Positions 1-7,243 of a DNA stretch of 34,874 nt are shown here, piece after piece. A program made the translations under genes and the position numbers. Source of the stretch: Bacteroidales bacterium. GTDB lineage: Bacteria; Bacteroidota; Bacteroidia; Bacteroidales; WCHB1-69. The DNA lies in contig JALNYF010000019.1 of NCBI GenBank assembly GCA_023229985.1, positions 1 through 34,874 of the forward strand, given 5' to 3'. Position 1 is the stretch's first letter. Each line of letters starts with the position of its first letter. The notes below the pieces were generated by a model, which did not search any database, had not been told where the DNA came from, and saw nothing but the letters and a program-made list of their open reading frames with translations.

Positions 1-176
1 GGAATTTTGTAGTTGTAACTCTTTAATGCAGAATCAATTCTGTGTTGGCTCTCCTTCACTGCACTATCGGGCAGCCCAACTAAAAAGAAATTGACGCCGG
101 TATCAACATTTACTTCTACAGTGATGGGAACGGCGGCAACTCCCATCAGCGCGCAACTGTGTGTTCTTATGAGCAT
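1..176 (-). CDS. YifB/ComM-family Mg-chelatase-like AAA+ ATPase, N-terminal fragment
   Basis: Reading leftwards from an ATG at 174-176, the translation starts MLIRTHSCALMGVAAVPITV and continues through VNVDTG and VGLPDSAVKESQHRI to the window edge. This matches the N-terminal domain of the YifB/ComM family, in which an S5-like fold with the VGLPD.A.KES motif precedes a Mg-chelatase AAA+ domain. ComM is a helicase that aids branch migration during integration of transformed DNA in some bacteria; the role in Bacteroidota is less clear. Only about 58 of roughly 510 residues are present, so the ATPase domain cannot be judged. A TAtcTTTG box about 20 bases upstream supports this start. Confidence 0.85.
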   Translation of the reverse strand, partial: MLIRTHSCALMGVAAVPITVEVNVDTGVNFFLVGLPDSAVKESQHRIDSALKSYNYKI

Positions 177-195
177 ATCTGTTCTTTCTTTTCGG

Positions 196-203
196 CAAAG
201 ATA
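196..203 (-). promoter_or_regulatory. Bacteroidota -7 box for the YifB/ComM gene
   Basis: On the minus strand the sequence is TATCTTTG followed by CCG, an exact TAnnTTTG match about 20 bases before the ATG at 176. No convincing TTTG -33 element is seen at the usual 19-base spacing, so the call rests on the -7 box and its position. Confidence 0.55.
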
Positions 204-489
204 CAGCTTATTTATTATTTATTTTTTCTTTTTCAAAATAAATACTTGATTATCAATTTATTAAATGATGTTATGATTGAAGAATAAATGACATATTTTA
301 ATACGTAAAGCATTTTTTTGAGAAAGTGTTGGTTAACGATATGGCCAATCGCAACTCTTTTTTTGGAAGTTTTGAGTCTCGTTTTTACCAATTTGAGATA
401 TCGATTTCTTTCCGCCTACATCCTCATGCCGCAACTTGCCCCTTTGTTCTTCGTTGCAAAGTTTCGGAAGATGATTGAAATATTCAAAA

Positions 490-687
490 TTATACAAAAA
501 AAATCGTTCCGAAATAGTCAACCAGCACCTTGTCGCCGTAGAATTCGGCGGCAAGGTCAAAGAGTTTTTTAGAGTCCAATACACTATTAGGAATTATATT
601 TTTATTGACCATTAATGTTAGAGCGACCACTTGGTATCCAGCAAAACATACTTGTCCGGTATGTAAACTATACCCCAAAGTATACAA
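490..687 (-). pseudogene. Possible gene remnant, about 65 codons, no recognised family
   Basis: This open frame begins at a TTG. Its middle part (VNKNIIPNSVLDSKKLFDL then AAEFYGDKVLVDYF) has a protein-like composition and uses G/C-ending codons, unlike the AT-rich DNA around it. There is no ATG start, and I do not recognise the family. After VDYF the frame stops soon, and the neighbouring frame continues for some distance, which would fit a frameshifted relic, but chance cannot be excluded. The GC-rich hairpin at 527-557 lies inside it. Confidence 0.2.
527..557. repeat. 12-bp GC-rich inverted repeat (hairpin)
   Basis: ACCTTGTCGCCG (527-538) pairs with CGGCGGCAAGGT (546-557) with a single T-G wobble, leaving a 7-base loop. 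A run of six T follows on the plus strand at 565-570, seven bases after the stem, so an intrinsic terminator is possible but not canonical. No plus-strand gene is seen upstream for it to terminate. Confidence 0.6.
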
Positions 688-875
688 AATGGAATATGAA
701 ATGAAAAATTTAATTACTTATGCACGTACAATTTAAAACTGTCCGATTTTTTGCGAGGGCTACAATGGTTTTTTTACCAAAAGTAGCATTATATTTTTTT
801 GATAAAATCTTTAAATAATTGATATTCAACGATAAAACAGAATAAATTGTGTATCAAAATTTTTTTTGAGAAAGT

Positions 876-906
876 GTTGTGGATATAAAAAAAAATACTA
901 TTTTTG
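876..906 (+). promoter_or_regulatory. Promoter of tRNA-Glu
   Basis: GTTG at 876-879 is separated by exactly 19 bases from TATTTTTG at 899-906, a close match to the Bacteroidota -33/-7 promoter (TTTG, N19, TAnnTTTG). It is preceded by GAAAGT, and the -7 box is followed by CAGCCTCAAAA. The tRNA-Leu promoter has the same arrangement at the same spacing. The tRNA begins 21 bases after the box. Confidence 0.8.
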
Positions 907-926
907 CAGCCTCAAAATGAGTGAAC

Positions 927-1001
927 GCCGCGTTCGTCTAGCTGGCCCAGGACGCAAGGTTTTCATCCTTGAAATCAGGGGTTCGAATCCCCTACGCGGT
1001 A
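927..1001 (+). tRNA. tRNA-Glu (anticodon TTC)
   Basis: A full cloverleaf can be folded. The acceptor stem GCCGCGT/ACGCGGT closes with a G-U pair. The D stem is GTCT/AGGAC type, and the anticodon stem CAAGG/CCTTG encloses the loop TTTTCAT, giving anticodon TTC at 962-964. The T arm is AGGGG-TTCGAAT-CCCCT, and the discriminator is A1001. CCA is not encoded. The gene stands alone with its own promoter and terminator. Confidence 0.95.
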
Positions 1002-1019
1002 CAAATAAAGGGGTTTGAT

Positions 1020-1055
1020 CAGTGGTTTGCGTAAGTGAGCCGCTGGTTTTTTTTT
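1020..1055 (+). terminator. Rho-independent terminator after tRNA-Glu
   Basis: CAGTGG (1020-1025) pairs with CCGCTG (1040-1045), and nine T follow at 1047-1055. It lies 19 bases beyond the tRNA end, as expected for a short stable-RNA transcript. Confidence 0.8.
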
Positions 1056-1102
1056 ATCGTTATCTTTCGTGTAAATTTTCAATTTTTTATTTACTGTCTG
1101 GT

Positions 1103-1159
1103 GAATAATAGAAATATTTGATTAATCTATTAGCAATGAGTAGATTACAACTATTATTC
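1103..1159. repeat. Two-tier inverted repeat over the 3' end of the DUF389 gene
   Basis: GAATAATAG (1103-1111) is the perfect inverse of CTATTATTC (1151-1159). Nested inside, TAATCTA (1123-1129) is the perfect inverse of TAGATTA (1141-1147), with an 11-base loop. The stop codon of the minus-strand DUF389 gene (1154-1156) lies in one arm. No T run follows on either strand, so it is not a textbook terminator; it could be a 3'-end stabilising or processing structure. Confidence 0.5.
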
Positions 1160-2560
1160 TTGTGACACGATTTTGATTTTTTCAACATCAAGTAGAATTG
1201 GGCACCAACTTTCTAATTCGGCAACAACAGCCTTGACGTTTGCGGTTGGTTTCCATACAATAAAGATGGTAGGAATTGTTTCGTTTAGGGTTGTTTCTGT
1301 GTTGTAGTAAGAAACGTCTAATATCGAGATTTTGAGAATATCTCTTTTGTATTTTTGTCCGATGACAGTTGTTTTATCCGCGTAATTTGTCTCATTTTTT
1401 TGAATACTGTCTATTTTTAGATTGAGTTGGGTAACGAGGAGGTCTTTGTTTTTGAGTTCTGTATCTTTGGCTGAAATGATGTTTTCTAATACATCAGCCT
1501 GCATATTGACATCAAAAACATCGCCTGTATGTTTGATTTTAAGTTGTGTGGAGTTCAGATTAAAATCATTAATCATCATATTGCGAAGGGTGTCTATTTG
1601 TCCGGCACTCAGTTCTTTTCCAATCAAGAATAGGGTTAAGGTGGAGTTTTTTTTGTGGTATTCTTTTTTATAATTAACAAGTTGAACGTCAGAAAAGAAC
1701 TCTTGTTTTTGAATTTCGGTGATATATTTGATAACGTTAGAATTGAAGGCAGTTTCTTGCACAACATTGATGGCGATGAAGCAGCTTGGAATCATCACGA
1801 TTAAGGCGAAGAGGGCGATTCCGCGTTTTACGTTTCTTGCCTTTTTTTTATTTACGAATTTAACGATGGGGAAATGTAGGTAGCGAACCGTGATAAAGGT
1901 AGCGAGGGCGATGAAAAACGAATTGATAAAGAAGAGGTAGAAGGCACCGAAGAAGTAATTGAATTGCAGGGTTGCAATTCCGAAGCCGGCGGTGCAAAGT
2001 GGCGGCATCAAGGCGGTGGCAATCGCAACACCGGAGATAACCGTGAAGGGCTGCTCTTTGCGCGAGGCGGCAACAATTCCTGCAAACCCGCCAAAAAATG
2101 CGATCAGTACGTCAAAAATAGTGGGCGTGGTTCTTGCCAATAACTCAGATTGAGCATCACTTAATGGGGAAAGAATAAAGTATAACGTTGAAGCTATTAT
2201 GCTGATAATCACCATTATGCTAAAATTCCGCAGTGATTTCCGCAGGAGTGACATGTCAAAAGTACCTACTGCCAATCCAATGCCGTTGATAGGTCCCATC
2301 AGTGGCGAAATGAGCATGGCTCCAATGATGACCGCCGTTGAATTGACATTTAACCCGACCGAGGCAATGATAATGGCGAAAAACAGAATCCAAATGTTGA
2401 TTCCCCGAAATTCAACCCCTTTTTTGATTGATGTCATGGTTGCCACTACGTCCGTATCTTCGGACATCGTCAGCAGCTCTTTGAAATGAAGCAGACTGTT
2501 TTTAAGTCGCTCTTTTACTCGCTCTAAAGTTACCTTTTTTTTATTATTTTCCGGTTCCAT
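1154..2560 (-). CDS. DUF389 family multi-pass membrane protein
   Basis: The 468-residue protein carries the DUF389 core. About seven hydrophobic segments lie between residues 54 and 266, with the family signatures GAMLISPLMGP (80-90) and ATALMPPLCTAG (181-192). A charged N-terminus of about 45 residues precedes them, and a hydrophilic C-terminal part of about 200 residues, probably soluble, follows. The biochemical function of DUF389 proteins is not established; a transport-like role in the inner membrane is a guess. The gene starts 9 bases after yqeY and is probably co-transcribed with it. The start MEPENNKKKV is the first ATG after the yqeY stop. No lesions are seen. Confidence 0.85.
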   Translation of the reverse strand: MEPENNKKKVTLERVKERLKNSLLHFKELLTMSEDTDVVATMTSIKKGVEFRGINIWILFFAIIIASVGLNVNSTAVIIGAMLISPLMGPINGIGLAVGTFDMSLLRKSLRNFSIMVIISIIASTLYFILSPLSDAQSELLARTTPTIFDVLIAFFGGFAGIVAASRKEQPFTVISGVAIATALMPPLCTAGFGIATLQFNYFFGAFYLFFINSFFIALATFITVRYLHFPIVKFVNKKKARNVKRGIALFALIVMIPSCFIAINVVQETAFNSNVIKYITEIQKQEFFSDVQLVNYKKEYHKKNSTLTLFLIGKELSAGQIDTLRNMMINDFNLNSTQLKIKHTGDVFDVNMQADVLENIISAKDTELKNKDLLVTQLNLKIDSIQKNETNYADKTTVIGQKYKRDILKISILDVSYYNTETTLNETIPTIFIVWKPTANVKAVVAELESWCPILLDVEKIKIVSQE

Positions 2561-2569
2561 TGGCTTTCA

Positions 2570-3016
2570 TTAAGATAAAAGTCGTTTTACAATATCGGAT
2601 ACAAGTTTGTTATCGGCTTTGCCGGCAAAGCTTTTGGAGGCAATTCCCATCAATTTACCCATTTCTTTGATACCTGAAATGTTTTGTTCTTTTATCATTT
2701 GTTGTATGGATACGGTAATCTCTTCTTCCGTCAGTTGAGCGGGTAAAAATTGTGCGATAACTTCCATTTGTGCCAATTCGTCTTTTGCTAAATCTTCACG
2801 ATTTTGCGCCTGATAGATGTCGGCAGCTTCTTTCCGTTGTTTGACTAATTTTTGTAATAATTTAATCTCTACTTCTTCAGTAATAGGAGCTGCATTTTTT
2901 TCAGTTTTTAATAAAAGTATAGCGGCTTTTACGGCTCTGAGTGCATCTAAAGCAGTTTTATCCTTTGCTAACATGGAGGTTTTGATGCCGGAATTGATTT
3001 TTTCTTCTAAACTCAT
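2570..3016 (-). CDS. GatB/YqeY domain protein
   Basis: This 148-residue protein is full length for the stand-alone YqeY family. It has the N-terminal MSLEEKINSGIKTSMLAKDK and ALDALRAVKAAI segments and the C-terminal GIKEMGKLMGIASKSFAGKAD motif shared with the tail domain of the GatB amidotransferase subunit. In GatB that domain contacts tRNA; the role of free YqeY proteins is not settled, and a link to tRNA-dependent amidation is only inferred. A TAtaTTTG box at 3049-3056 fits this gene as the first of a two-gene unit with the DUF389 protein. Confidence 0.9.
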   Translation of the reverse strand: MSLEEKINSGIKTSMLAKDKTALDALRAVKAAILLLKTEKNAAPITEEVEIKLLQKLVKQRKEAADIYQAQNREDLAKDELAQMEVIAQFLPAQLTEEEITVSIQQMIKEQNISGIKEMGKLMGIASKSFAGKADNKLVSDIVKRLLS

Positions 3017-3048
3017 TTCTTATGGTGTTTAATTTTGAAAATAATCGG

Positions 3049-3056
3049 CAAATATA
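3049..3056 (-). promoter_or_regulatory. Bacteroidota -7 box for yqeY
   Basis: The minus strand reads TATATTTG then CCG, about 33 bases before the yqeY ATG. No clear -33 partner is visible. It separates the yqeY/DUF389 pair from the operon to its right. Confidence 0.55.
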
Positions 3057-3093
3057 CATGAAATACTTTGGATTATTGCTTTTTTAAAAAATA

Positions 3094-3717
3094 TTAGCGC
3101 AGCGTTTCTACCTTAGCTATGCCGGAAATGAGGTACTTTTTTTTATTGCTCATGTTTAAACAAAGGACACGTGTTCGTGCAAATCTTTCAAAACGGTAAA
3201 TGTTGCCCATAAAAGCAAATTCTTCCCCGGGTTTGAGCAGTTTTAAGAAACATTCATTTTCCGAATTGGGACGATATGCCGCAAAGCACCCGTCAAGTTC
3301 CTCTTTCGCTCTCGTACTCGTGATGTGGGTCAGGTATTTTTTCCAAGCGGTTTTAATATCTTCCGGTAAAGCAATGGTTTGAACGACTTCCGTTAGTAAT
3401 TCCTTGAACTCTTTTTGCCATTCCGGTCCGTGTGGTTTGGGTTTGATAAAGAGACCATATCTTTTATTGTACACCTGATAATGCGCTAATTCGTGCAGAA
3501 ATACAAACAAAAATTCATAGCTACACAAGTCGCAGTTAACGGAGATTTGTGGACGATCCTTTTGGTAGCGAATGAAACACCCATGTTTTGTTTTTCTGGG
3601 CGGTGAAATTTTGAGATTGTAATTTTCTTTGCTAAAGGAGTGATAAACAAAATCAATCGCTTCTGCAGGGAAGTATGGAGAGACCTTTTTTATAAACTCT
3701 TCTTTACTGAGTTGCAT
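3094..3717 (-). CDS. SprT-like zinc metalloprotease domain protein
   Basis: The 207-residue protein has an SprT-like domain. Residues 75-79 form HELAH, the zinc-binding HExxH with the catalytic glutamate, and HGPEW at 96-100 supplies the likely third ligand. SprT-like proteases of eukaryotes (Spartan) cleave DNA-protein crosslinks; the bacterial substrates are unknown to me. The C-terminal 60 residues (KPGEEFAFMGNIYRFER...) form a small basic beta-rich segment that could bind nucleic acid, which is inference. No signal peptide is present, so it is probably cytoplasmic. It begins 9 bases after the BatA-like gene and looks like the last gene of that operon. Confidence 0.8.
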   Translation of the reverse strand: MQLSKEEFIKKVSPYFPAEAIDFVYHSFSKENYNLKISPPRKTKHGCFIRYQKDRPQISVNCDLCSYEFLFVFLHELAHYQVYNKRYGLFIKPKPHGPEWQKEFKELLTEVVQTIALPEDIKTAWKKYLTHITSTRAKEELDGCFAAYRPNSENECFLKLLKPGEEFAFMGNIYRFERFARTRVLCLNMSNKKKYLISGIAKVETLR

Positions 3718-3726
3718 AACTAAAAA

Positions 3727-5781
3727 CTATGCTTTGTTCTCTTTTTTGATGCTGAATTTTCCCCAAAGCCGCAAAACCAAAATTTCAGCCAAGAAGCATA
3801 CCAATGCGAAGAGAATAAAATATTGCCATAGGAATTTGCCGTTGAGCCGTTCCGAAATGGCATGGGTAATATCTTTTGATTCGGAGGTGATCCATTCAAC
3901 ATTTTTCGGTTGTTGCACCATTATATCCTTCTGCTCATCCTCGGAATAGTAGTTTAATTGCGATTCTTTTCTGTCATAATTAAAAGCAATAGAAGTGATG
4001 GTAGTCCCATTGTTGAGAACATCATAAATGCCGTCTTGCGTAATTTGGTCGTGAAAATAGATAACGGTTTCATTGCCCATGTTTCGCTGTTCGGGAATAT
4101 AGGTGGTTTGTCCATTTTGGATTTTAATCACATCATCGTTGGATTGCCCCATTGTACGGATACTCTGATAATGGTCAACGCCGATGATATTGTACAATTT
4201 TTGTTGCATGATACTTCGGATTCCGATATTGTGCATCGGAATGAAGAAAAGGGCATGTTTGTGGATATTCCCAAAATCATCGTTCATCGCAACCGCCGAC
4301 AATATCAGTTTCCCTTTTCCAACGTTATAAGCCGATAGCAACGGCTGCCGGTTATCAAACGTCATGATGCTTTCTCCGGCACTAAGTTGGGTGAACTGAA
4401 AGTATTTCTTTGCGGACGGAAAATCCAAATTATCGCTGACTTTTTCCATACTTCCTTTATAATAAGCACTTTCCCTGTTAATACTTCCTACTTTCATCTC
4501 CTTGTTTACCAATTCGCCAAATTGGGGAACGTGAATTTTATTTAAAAAACTATTCCAACTTGCCGCCGACATCTCTGCGTTGGGAAGCACGATAACGGTG
4601 CCTCCGTTGGACAAATATTGATCCAATTCGTCCGCCAAACCGGAAGTAATGGAGACAACTTCATCTAAAATAACGACTTCACTTTGCTTGATACGACCAT
4701 AATCAATGGCATGGACAGCCATTGCATTATATGAAAAAATGGAATCTTTTCCATAAAGAGCATCTAAGAACCGGTTGGGAGTTTTTTCGTAAATTGTTGA
4801 TATATTAGTAGTTGAAGAAACTTGGTAAGTGAAATACAGTTGATCGTCAAAAGTAATCGGGGTATCTTCAATTTCAATTTTGGCAAGCTGTGTGCCTGTT
4901 CCCGAAATCTGATATTTCATTTGAAAATCGGCAGAACTATTGGCTTTAATATCCACCGCGGTCAGGGCTTTTTGAGCATCGTTGATGTACAGTTTTACCG
5001 GTAATTTGATAATATCCTCGTCGCCAAAATTATGGACACGCACGGTCAAAGTAGCTTCTTGTCCGGTACGAAACACCGGCGTAAGGAACCAACAACTGTC
5101 GATCACCGCATTATTAATCTGTTTGGCAGGAAGATTGACTAAAAATACCAAATTGCTGTCCGCATGTTTAAATTGAGAAAAGTCAAAATTGTTTTTTTGG
5201 AAATCGGAAAGATAGTAGTGTAGGGTGTTGGATTTTAAGGAACGGGAACAAACGTTTTTCTCAAAAGACAATATTTCGTTCCAAGTTTTGCTGTTGGGCG
5301 AAATTTCCCATTCATCTAATGTTTGCAGTGCTTCATCTTTATTCAACAGACGGGATTGTTGCCCGGCAAAATCGTTATTGAACAAAACAAACTCATCTTC
5401 ATAAGAGAAGTTGTTGATAATTTCCTTAGCGTTGGTAATGGCGTCCGAAAAGAGCGTTCCGTCGGATGTGTTCCCTTCCATGGAAAATGAATTATCCACA
5501 TAAATGGAAACGACATTCCCTTTTTGCGTATTAAATTTTTTATTGGGAATAAAAGGTTGAGCGAAAGCCGTTACTAATGCGGCAATTCCCAAGATTCTAA
5601 GAAGAAGAACAATCAAGTGCTTGAGCTGAGATTCCCGTTTGGTCTTTTGTGCAATATCTTGCAGCATTTTAACATTAGAAAAGTAATAGGTCTTATACTT
5701 TCTGAAGTTAAAGAGATGAATAAGAATGGGGATGAGTATGGCAGCATAACCAATGAGAAAAAGCGGCTGAGTGAATTGCAT
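3727..5781 (-). CDS. BatA-like membrane protein with von Willebrand A region
   Basis: The 684-residue protein starts with the BatA N-terminal domain: a hydrophobic segment at 7-24, the LIHLFNFRKYK turn, and a second membrane segment at about 55-76. A periplasmic von Willebrand-like region follows, with the MIDAS-type DNSFS motif at 96-100. A long beta-rich middle part leads to a last membrane helix near 655-673 and a short basic tail. Members of this family occur in Bacteroidota and are often annotated as aerotolerance or BatA-domain proteins; the molecular role is unclear. The gene lies 5 bases from the lipoprotein upstream and 9 from the SprT-like gene downstream. No MoxR ATPase is in the window. 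Confidence 0.8.
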   Translation of the reverse strand: MQFTQPLFLIGYAAILIPILIHLFNFRKYKTYYFSNVKMLQDIAQKTKRESQLKHLIVLLLRILGIAALVTAFAQPFIPNKKFNTQKGNVVSIYVDNSFSMEGNTSDGTLFSDAITNAKEIINNFSYEDEFVLFNNDFAGQQSRLLNKDEALQTLDEWEISPNSKTWNEILSFEKNVCSRSLKSNTLHYYLSDFQKNNFDFSQFKHADSNLVFLVNLPAKQINNAVIDSCWFLTPVFRTGQEATLTVRVHNFGDEDIIKLPVKLYINDAQKALTAVDIKANSSADFQMKYQISGTGTQLAKIEIEDTPITFDDQLYFTYQVSSTTNISTIYEKTPNRFLDALYGKDSIFSYNAMAVHAIDYGRIKQSEVVILDEVVSITSGLADELDQYLSNGGTVIVLPNAEMSAASWNSFLNKIHVPQFGELVNKEMKVGSINRESAYYKGSMEKVSDNLDFPSAKKYFQFTQLSAGESIMTFDNRQPLLSAYNVGKGKLILSAVAMNDDFGNIHKHALFFIPMHNIGIRSIMQQKLYNIIGVDHYQSIRTMGQSNDDVIKIQNGQTTYIPEQRNMGNETVIYFHDQITQDGIYDVLNNGTTITSIAFNYDRKESQLNYYSEDEQKDIMVQQPKNVEWITSESKDITHAISERLNGKFLWQYFILFALVCFLAEILVLRLWGKFSIKKENKA

Positions 5782-5786
5782 AGAGA

Positions 5787-6338
5787 TTAATTTTGTGCCA
5801 AAATGTCGAGATCCGTTTTTTCTTCGGCAGGTTGAAACGGTTTCGTTGTAAATTGTTTGCCATCGTAGTACAACTGTAAGAACTCGTCTTGTTGGCGAAT
5901 GTACAACACTTTGTAATTGTTAATCATGGTGTCTGGTCCCAAATAGGAATCTATTTGACCTTCAATCGAATACAAAATACGAAAGCCTTTTTCACTTTTA
6001 TTGCAAATGTAAATGTTATTGTTTCCTGATGAACCGGTGGCATACGCTACTTCTGCAAAGAAAGTACCCGACAAGGAATCCTGCATAAAATCATTGGCGA
6101 TTTCGCAGTCTTCATTGATACATGAATAGGAGTGATACTTGTCAGTCGGGTGTTGGCAAATCAGGGCTTCTTTCGGAATGATATTGCTGTCGATGTAAAA
6201 ACGTACCAACTCATCTACCAACGCCGAATCTTTCGGGTCGAAAGAGAGTAAACGATTGTCTTTGGGTTTCTCGGGCTGACACGACATGAATATGCAACAG
6301 CAAAGACAAACAATGGAGAAAAAAAATGTTTTTTTCAT
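5787..6338 (-). CDS. Small lipoprotein of unknown function
   Basis: The 183-residue product begins with a basic and hydrophobic signal ending in FMSC, with the predicted lipidated cysteine at position 20 followed by QPEKPKDNR. It should therefore be a membrane-anchored lipoprotein. The mature part has no family that I recognise. It contains a CxxxxxC pair (YSCINEDCEI) that might form a disulfide, and a C-terminal half rich in beta-strand-like segments. It sits between the nucleoside phosphorylase (10 bases away) and the BatA-like gene (5 bases away), so it probably belongs to that operon. Confidence 0.7.
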   Translation of the reverse strand: MKKTFFFSIVCLCCCIFMSCQPEKPKDNRLLSFDPKDSALVDELVRFYIDSNIIPKEALICQHPTDKYHSYSCINEDCEIANDFMQDSLSGTFFAEVAYATGSSGNNNIYICNKSEKGFRILYSIEGQIDSYLGPDTMINNYKVLYIRQQDEFLQLYYDGKQFTTKPFQPAEEKTDLDILAQN

Positions 6339-6349
6339 TATTAAGAAGA

Positions 6350-7216
6350 TTAAAAAATTCTTTCTAAAACGGTTTCAATTAATTTTGTGACGTAGGGTTT
6401 ATAATCTTTTGAGAAATCTTTTGATACGCGGTTGGCGATGGCAACGCAAACGGTTAAAGTATTGTGCCCAAATAATTTCCCCAATCCGTAGAGGGCAGAA
6501 GTTTCCATTTCTAAGTTGGTAATTTTTTTCCCTTGGTAGTTAAATTGTTCAATTTTTTCGTTTAAATGCGGATATTTGAGTTGAGCTCTCACTTGTCGTC
6601 CTTGCGGACCGAAGAAGCCGGGTGCGCTGGCGGTGACTCCTTGCACCATATCGAAGGCGATGCGGTTGAGGAGTTCCGTATTGGCAGGAACGCAGTAAGG
6701 ATAGGGCAGTCTTTCGTTCCAGCCGGTTTGTTCCACAAATGCATCCACCAATTTTTCGTCAGAGAGATTCCCATATTCATAGAAGTGGAGTAATCCGTCG
6801 AAGCCAAAACCGTAAGCAGCTGCAATAAAGCTATTTACTTTGATTTCCGGTTGTAAAGCACCGCATGTGCCGATACGAATGATATTCAGGGTGCGATGTT
6901 CCGGTTTTACGGTCATGGTTTTTAAATCAATGTTCGCCAATGCGTCTAACTCATTGAGTACGATGTCAATATTGTCAGTTCCCATTCCAGTGGAAAGGGC
7001 AGTGATTCGTTTTCCGCGCAGGGTGCCGGTGTGGGTTACCAATTCGCGATTCGTGTGTTTAAAATCAACTGTATCGAAATTTTTAGAAACAGCTTCCACG
7101 CGTCCCGGGTCTCCGACAACGATGATATGGTCGGCAATTTCGTCGGGGTGAACGCCAAGGTGATAGATTTGTCCGCCTGCTTGTAAAGGCAATTCAGATG
7201 CTGGTATTTTATTCAT
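6350..7216 (-). CDS. Uridine-phosphorylase-like nucleoside phosphorylase
   Basis: The 288-residue protein belongs to the PNP/UDP family. Family marks include GDPGRV (35-40, phosphate binding), STGMGTDN (75-82), GTCGAL (116-121) and NLEMETSAL (234-242), whose MET block binds the ribose. The reaction is phosphorolysis of a nucleoside, probably uridine, to base and ribose-1-phosphate in the cytoplasm. Exact base specificity cannot be read from the sequence. The length is slightly above the 250-residue enterobacterial enzyme, with an insertion around 143-215 typical of a Bacteroidota subgroup. It follows the saccharopine dehydrogenase gene by 27 bases. Confidence 0.85.
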   Translation of the reverse strand: MNKIPASELPLQAGGQIYHLGVHPDEIADHIIVVGDPGRVEAVSKNFDTVDFKHTNRELVTHTGTLRGKRITALSTGMGTDNIDIVLNELDALANIDLKTMTVKPEHRTLNIIRIGTCGALQPEIKVNSFIAAAYGFGFDGLLHFYEYGNLSDEKLVDAFVEQTGWNERLPYPYCVPANTELLNRIAFDMVQGVTASAPGFFGPQGRQVRAQLKYPHLNEKIEQFNYQGKKITNLEMETSALYGLGKLFGHNTLTVCVAIANRVSKDFSKDYKPYVTKLIETVLERIF

Positions 7217-7243
7217 TTTTAGTATTTTAAAGGTTCAATCTTT

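Larger units (their letters stand above)
177..926. other. 750-base AT-rich gap between the YifB/ComM gene and tRNA-Glu
   Basis: No intact gene is recognisable here. The stretch holds the YifB-gene promoter on its left, the tRNA-Glu promoter on its right, a 12-bp GC-rich hairpin at 527-557, two small perfect hairpins at 646-664 and 669-684, and a 65-codon minus-strand reading frame that may be a gene remnant. The 19-base string TTTTTTTGAGAAAGTGTTG occurs twice, at 313-331 and 861-879; the second copy carries the -33 region of the tRNA-Glu promoter. Other short reading frames here look random. Confidence 0.6.

Noticed and set aside
318..584. Two overlapping frames of about 84 codons on both strands in the left gap
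   Set aside because: They show no recognisable protein signature or signal; only the 490-687 minus frame is kept, as a doubtful relic.
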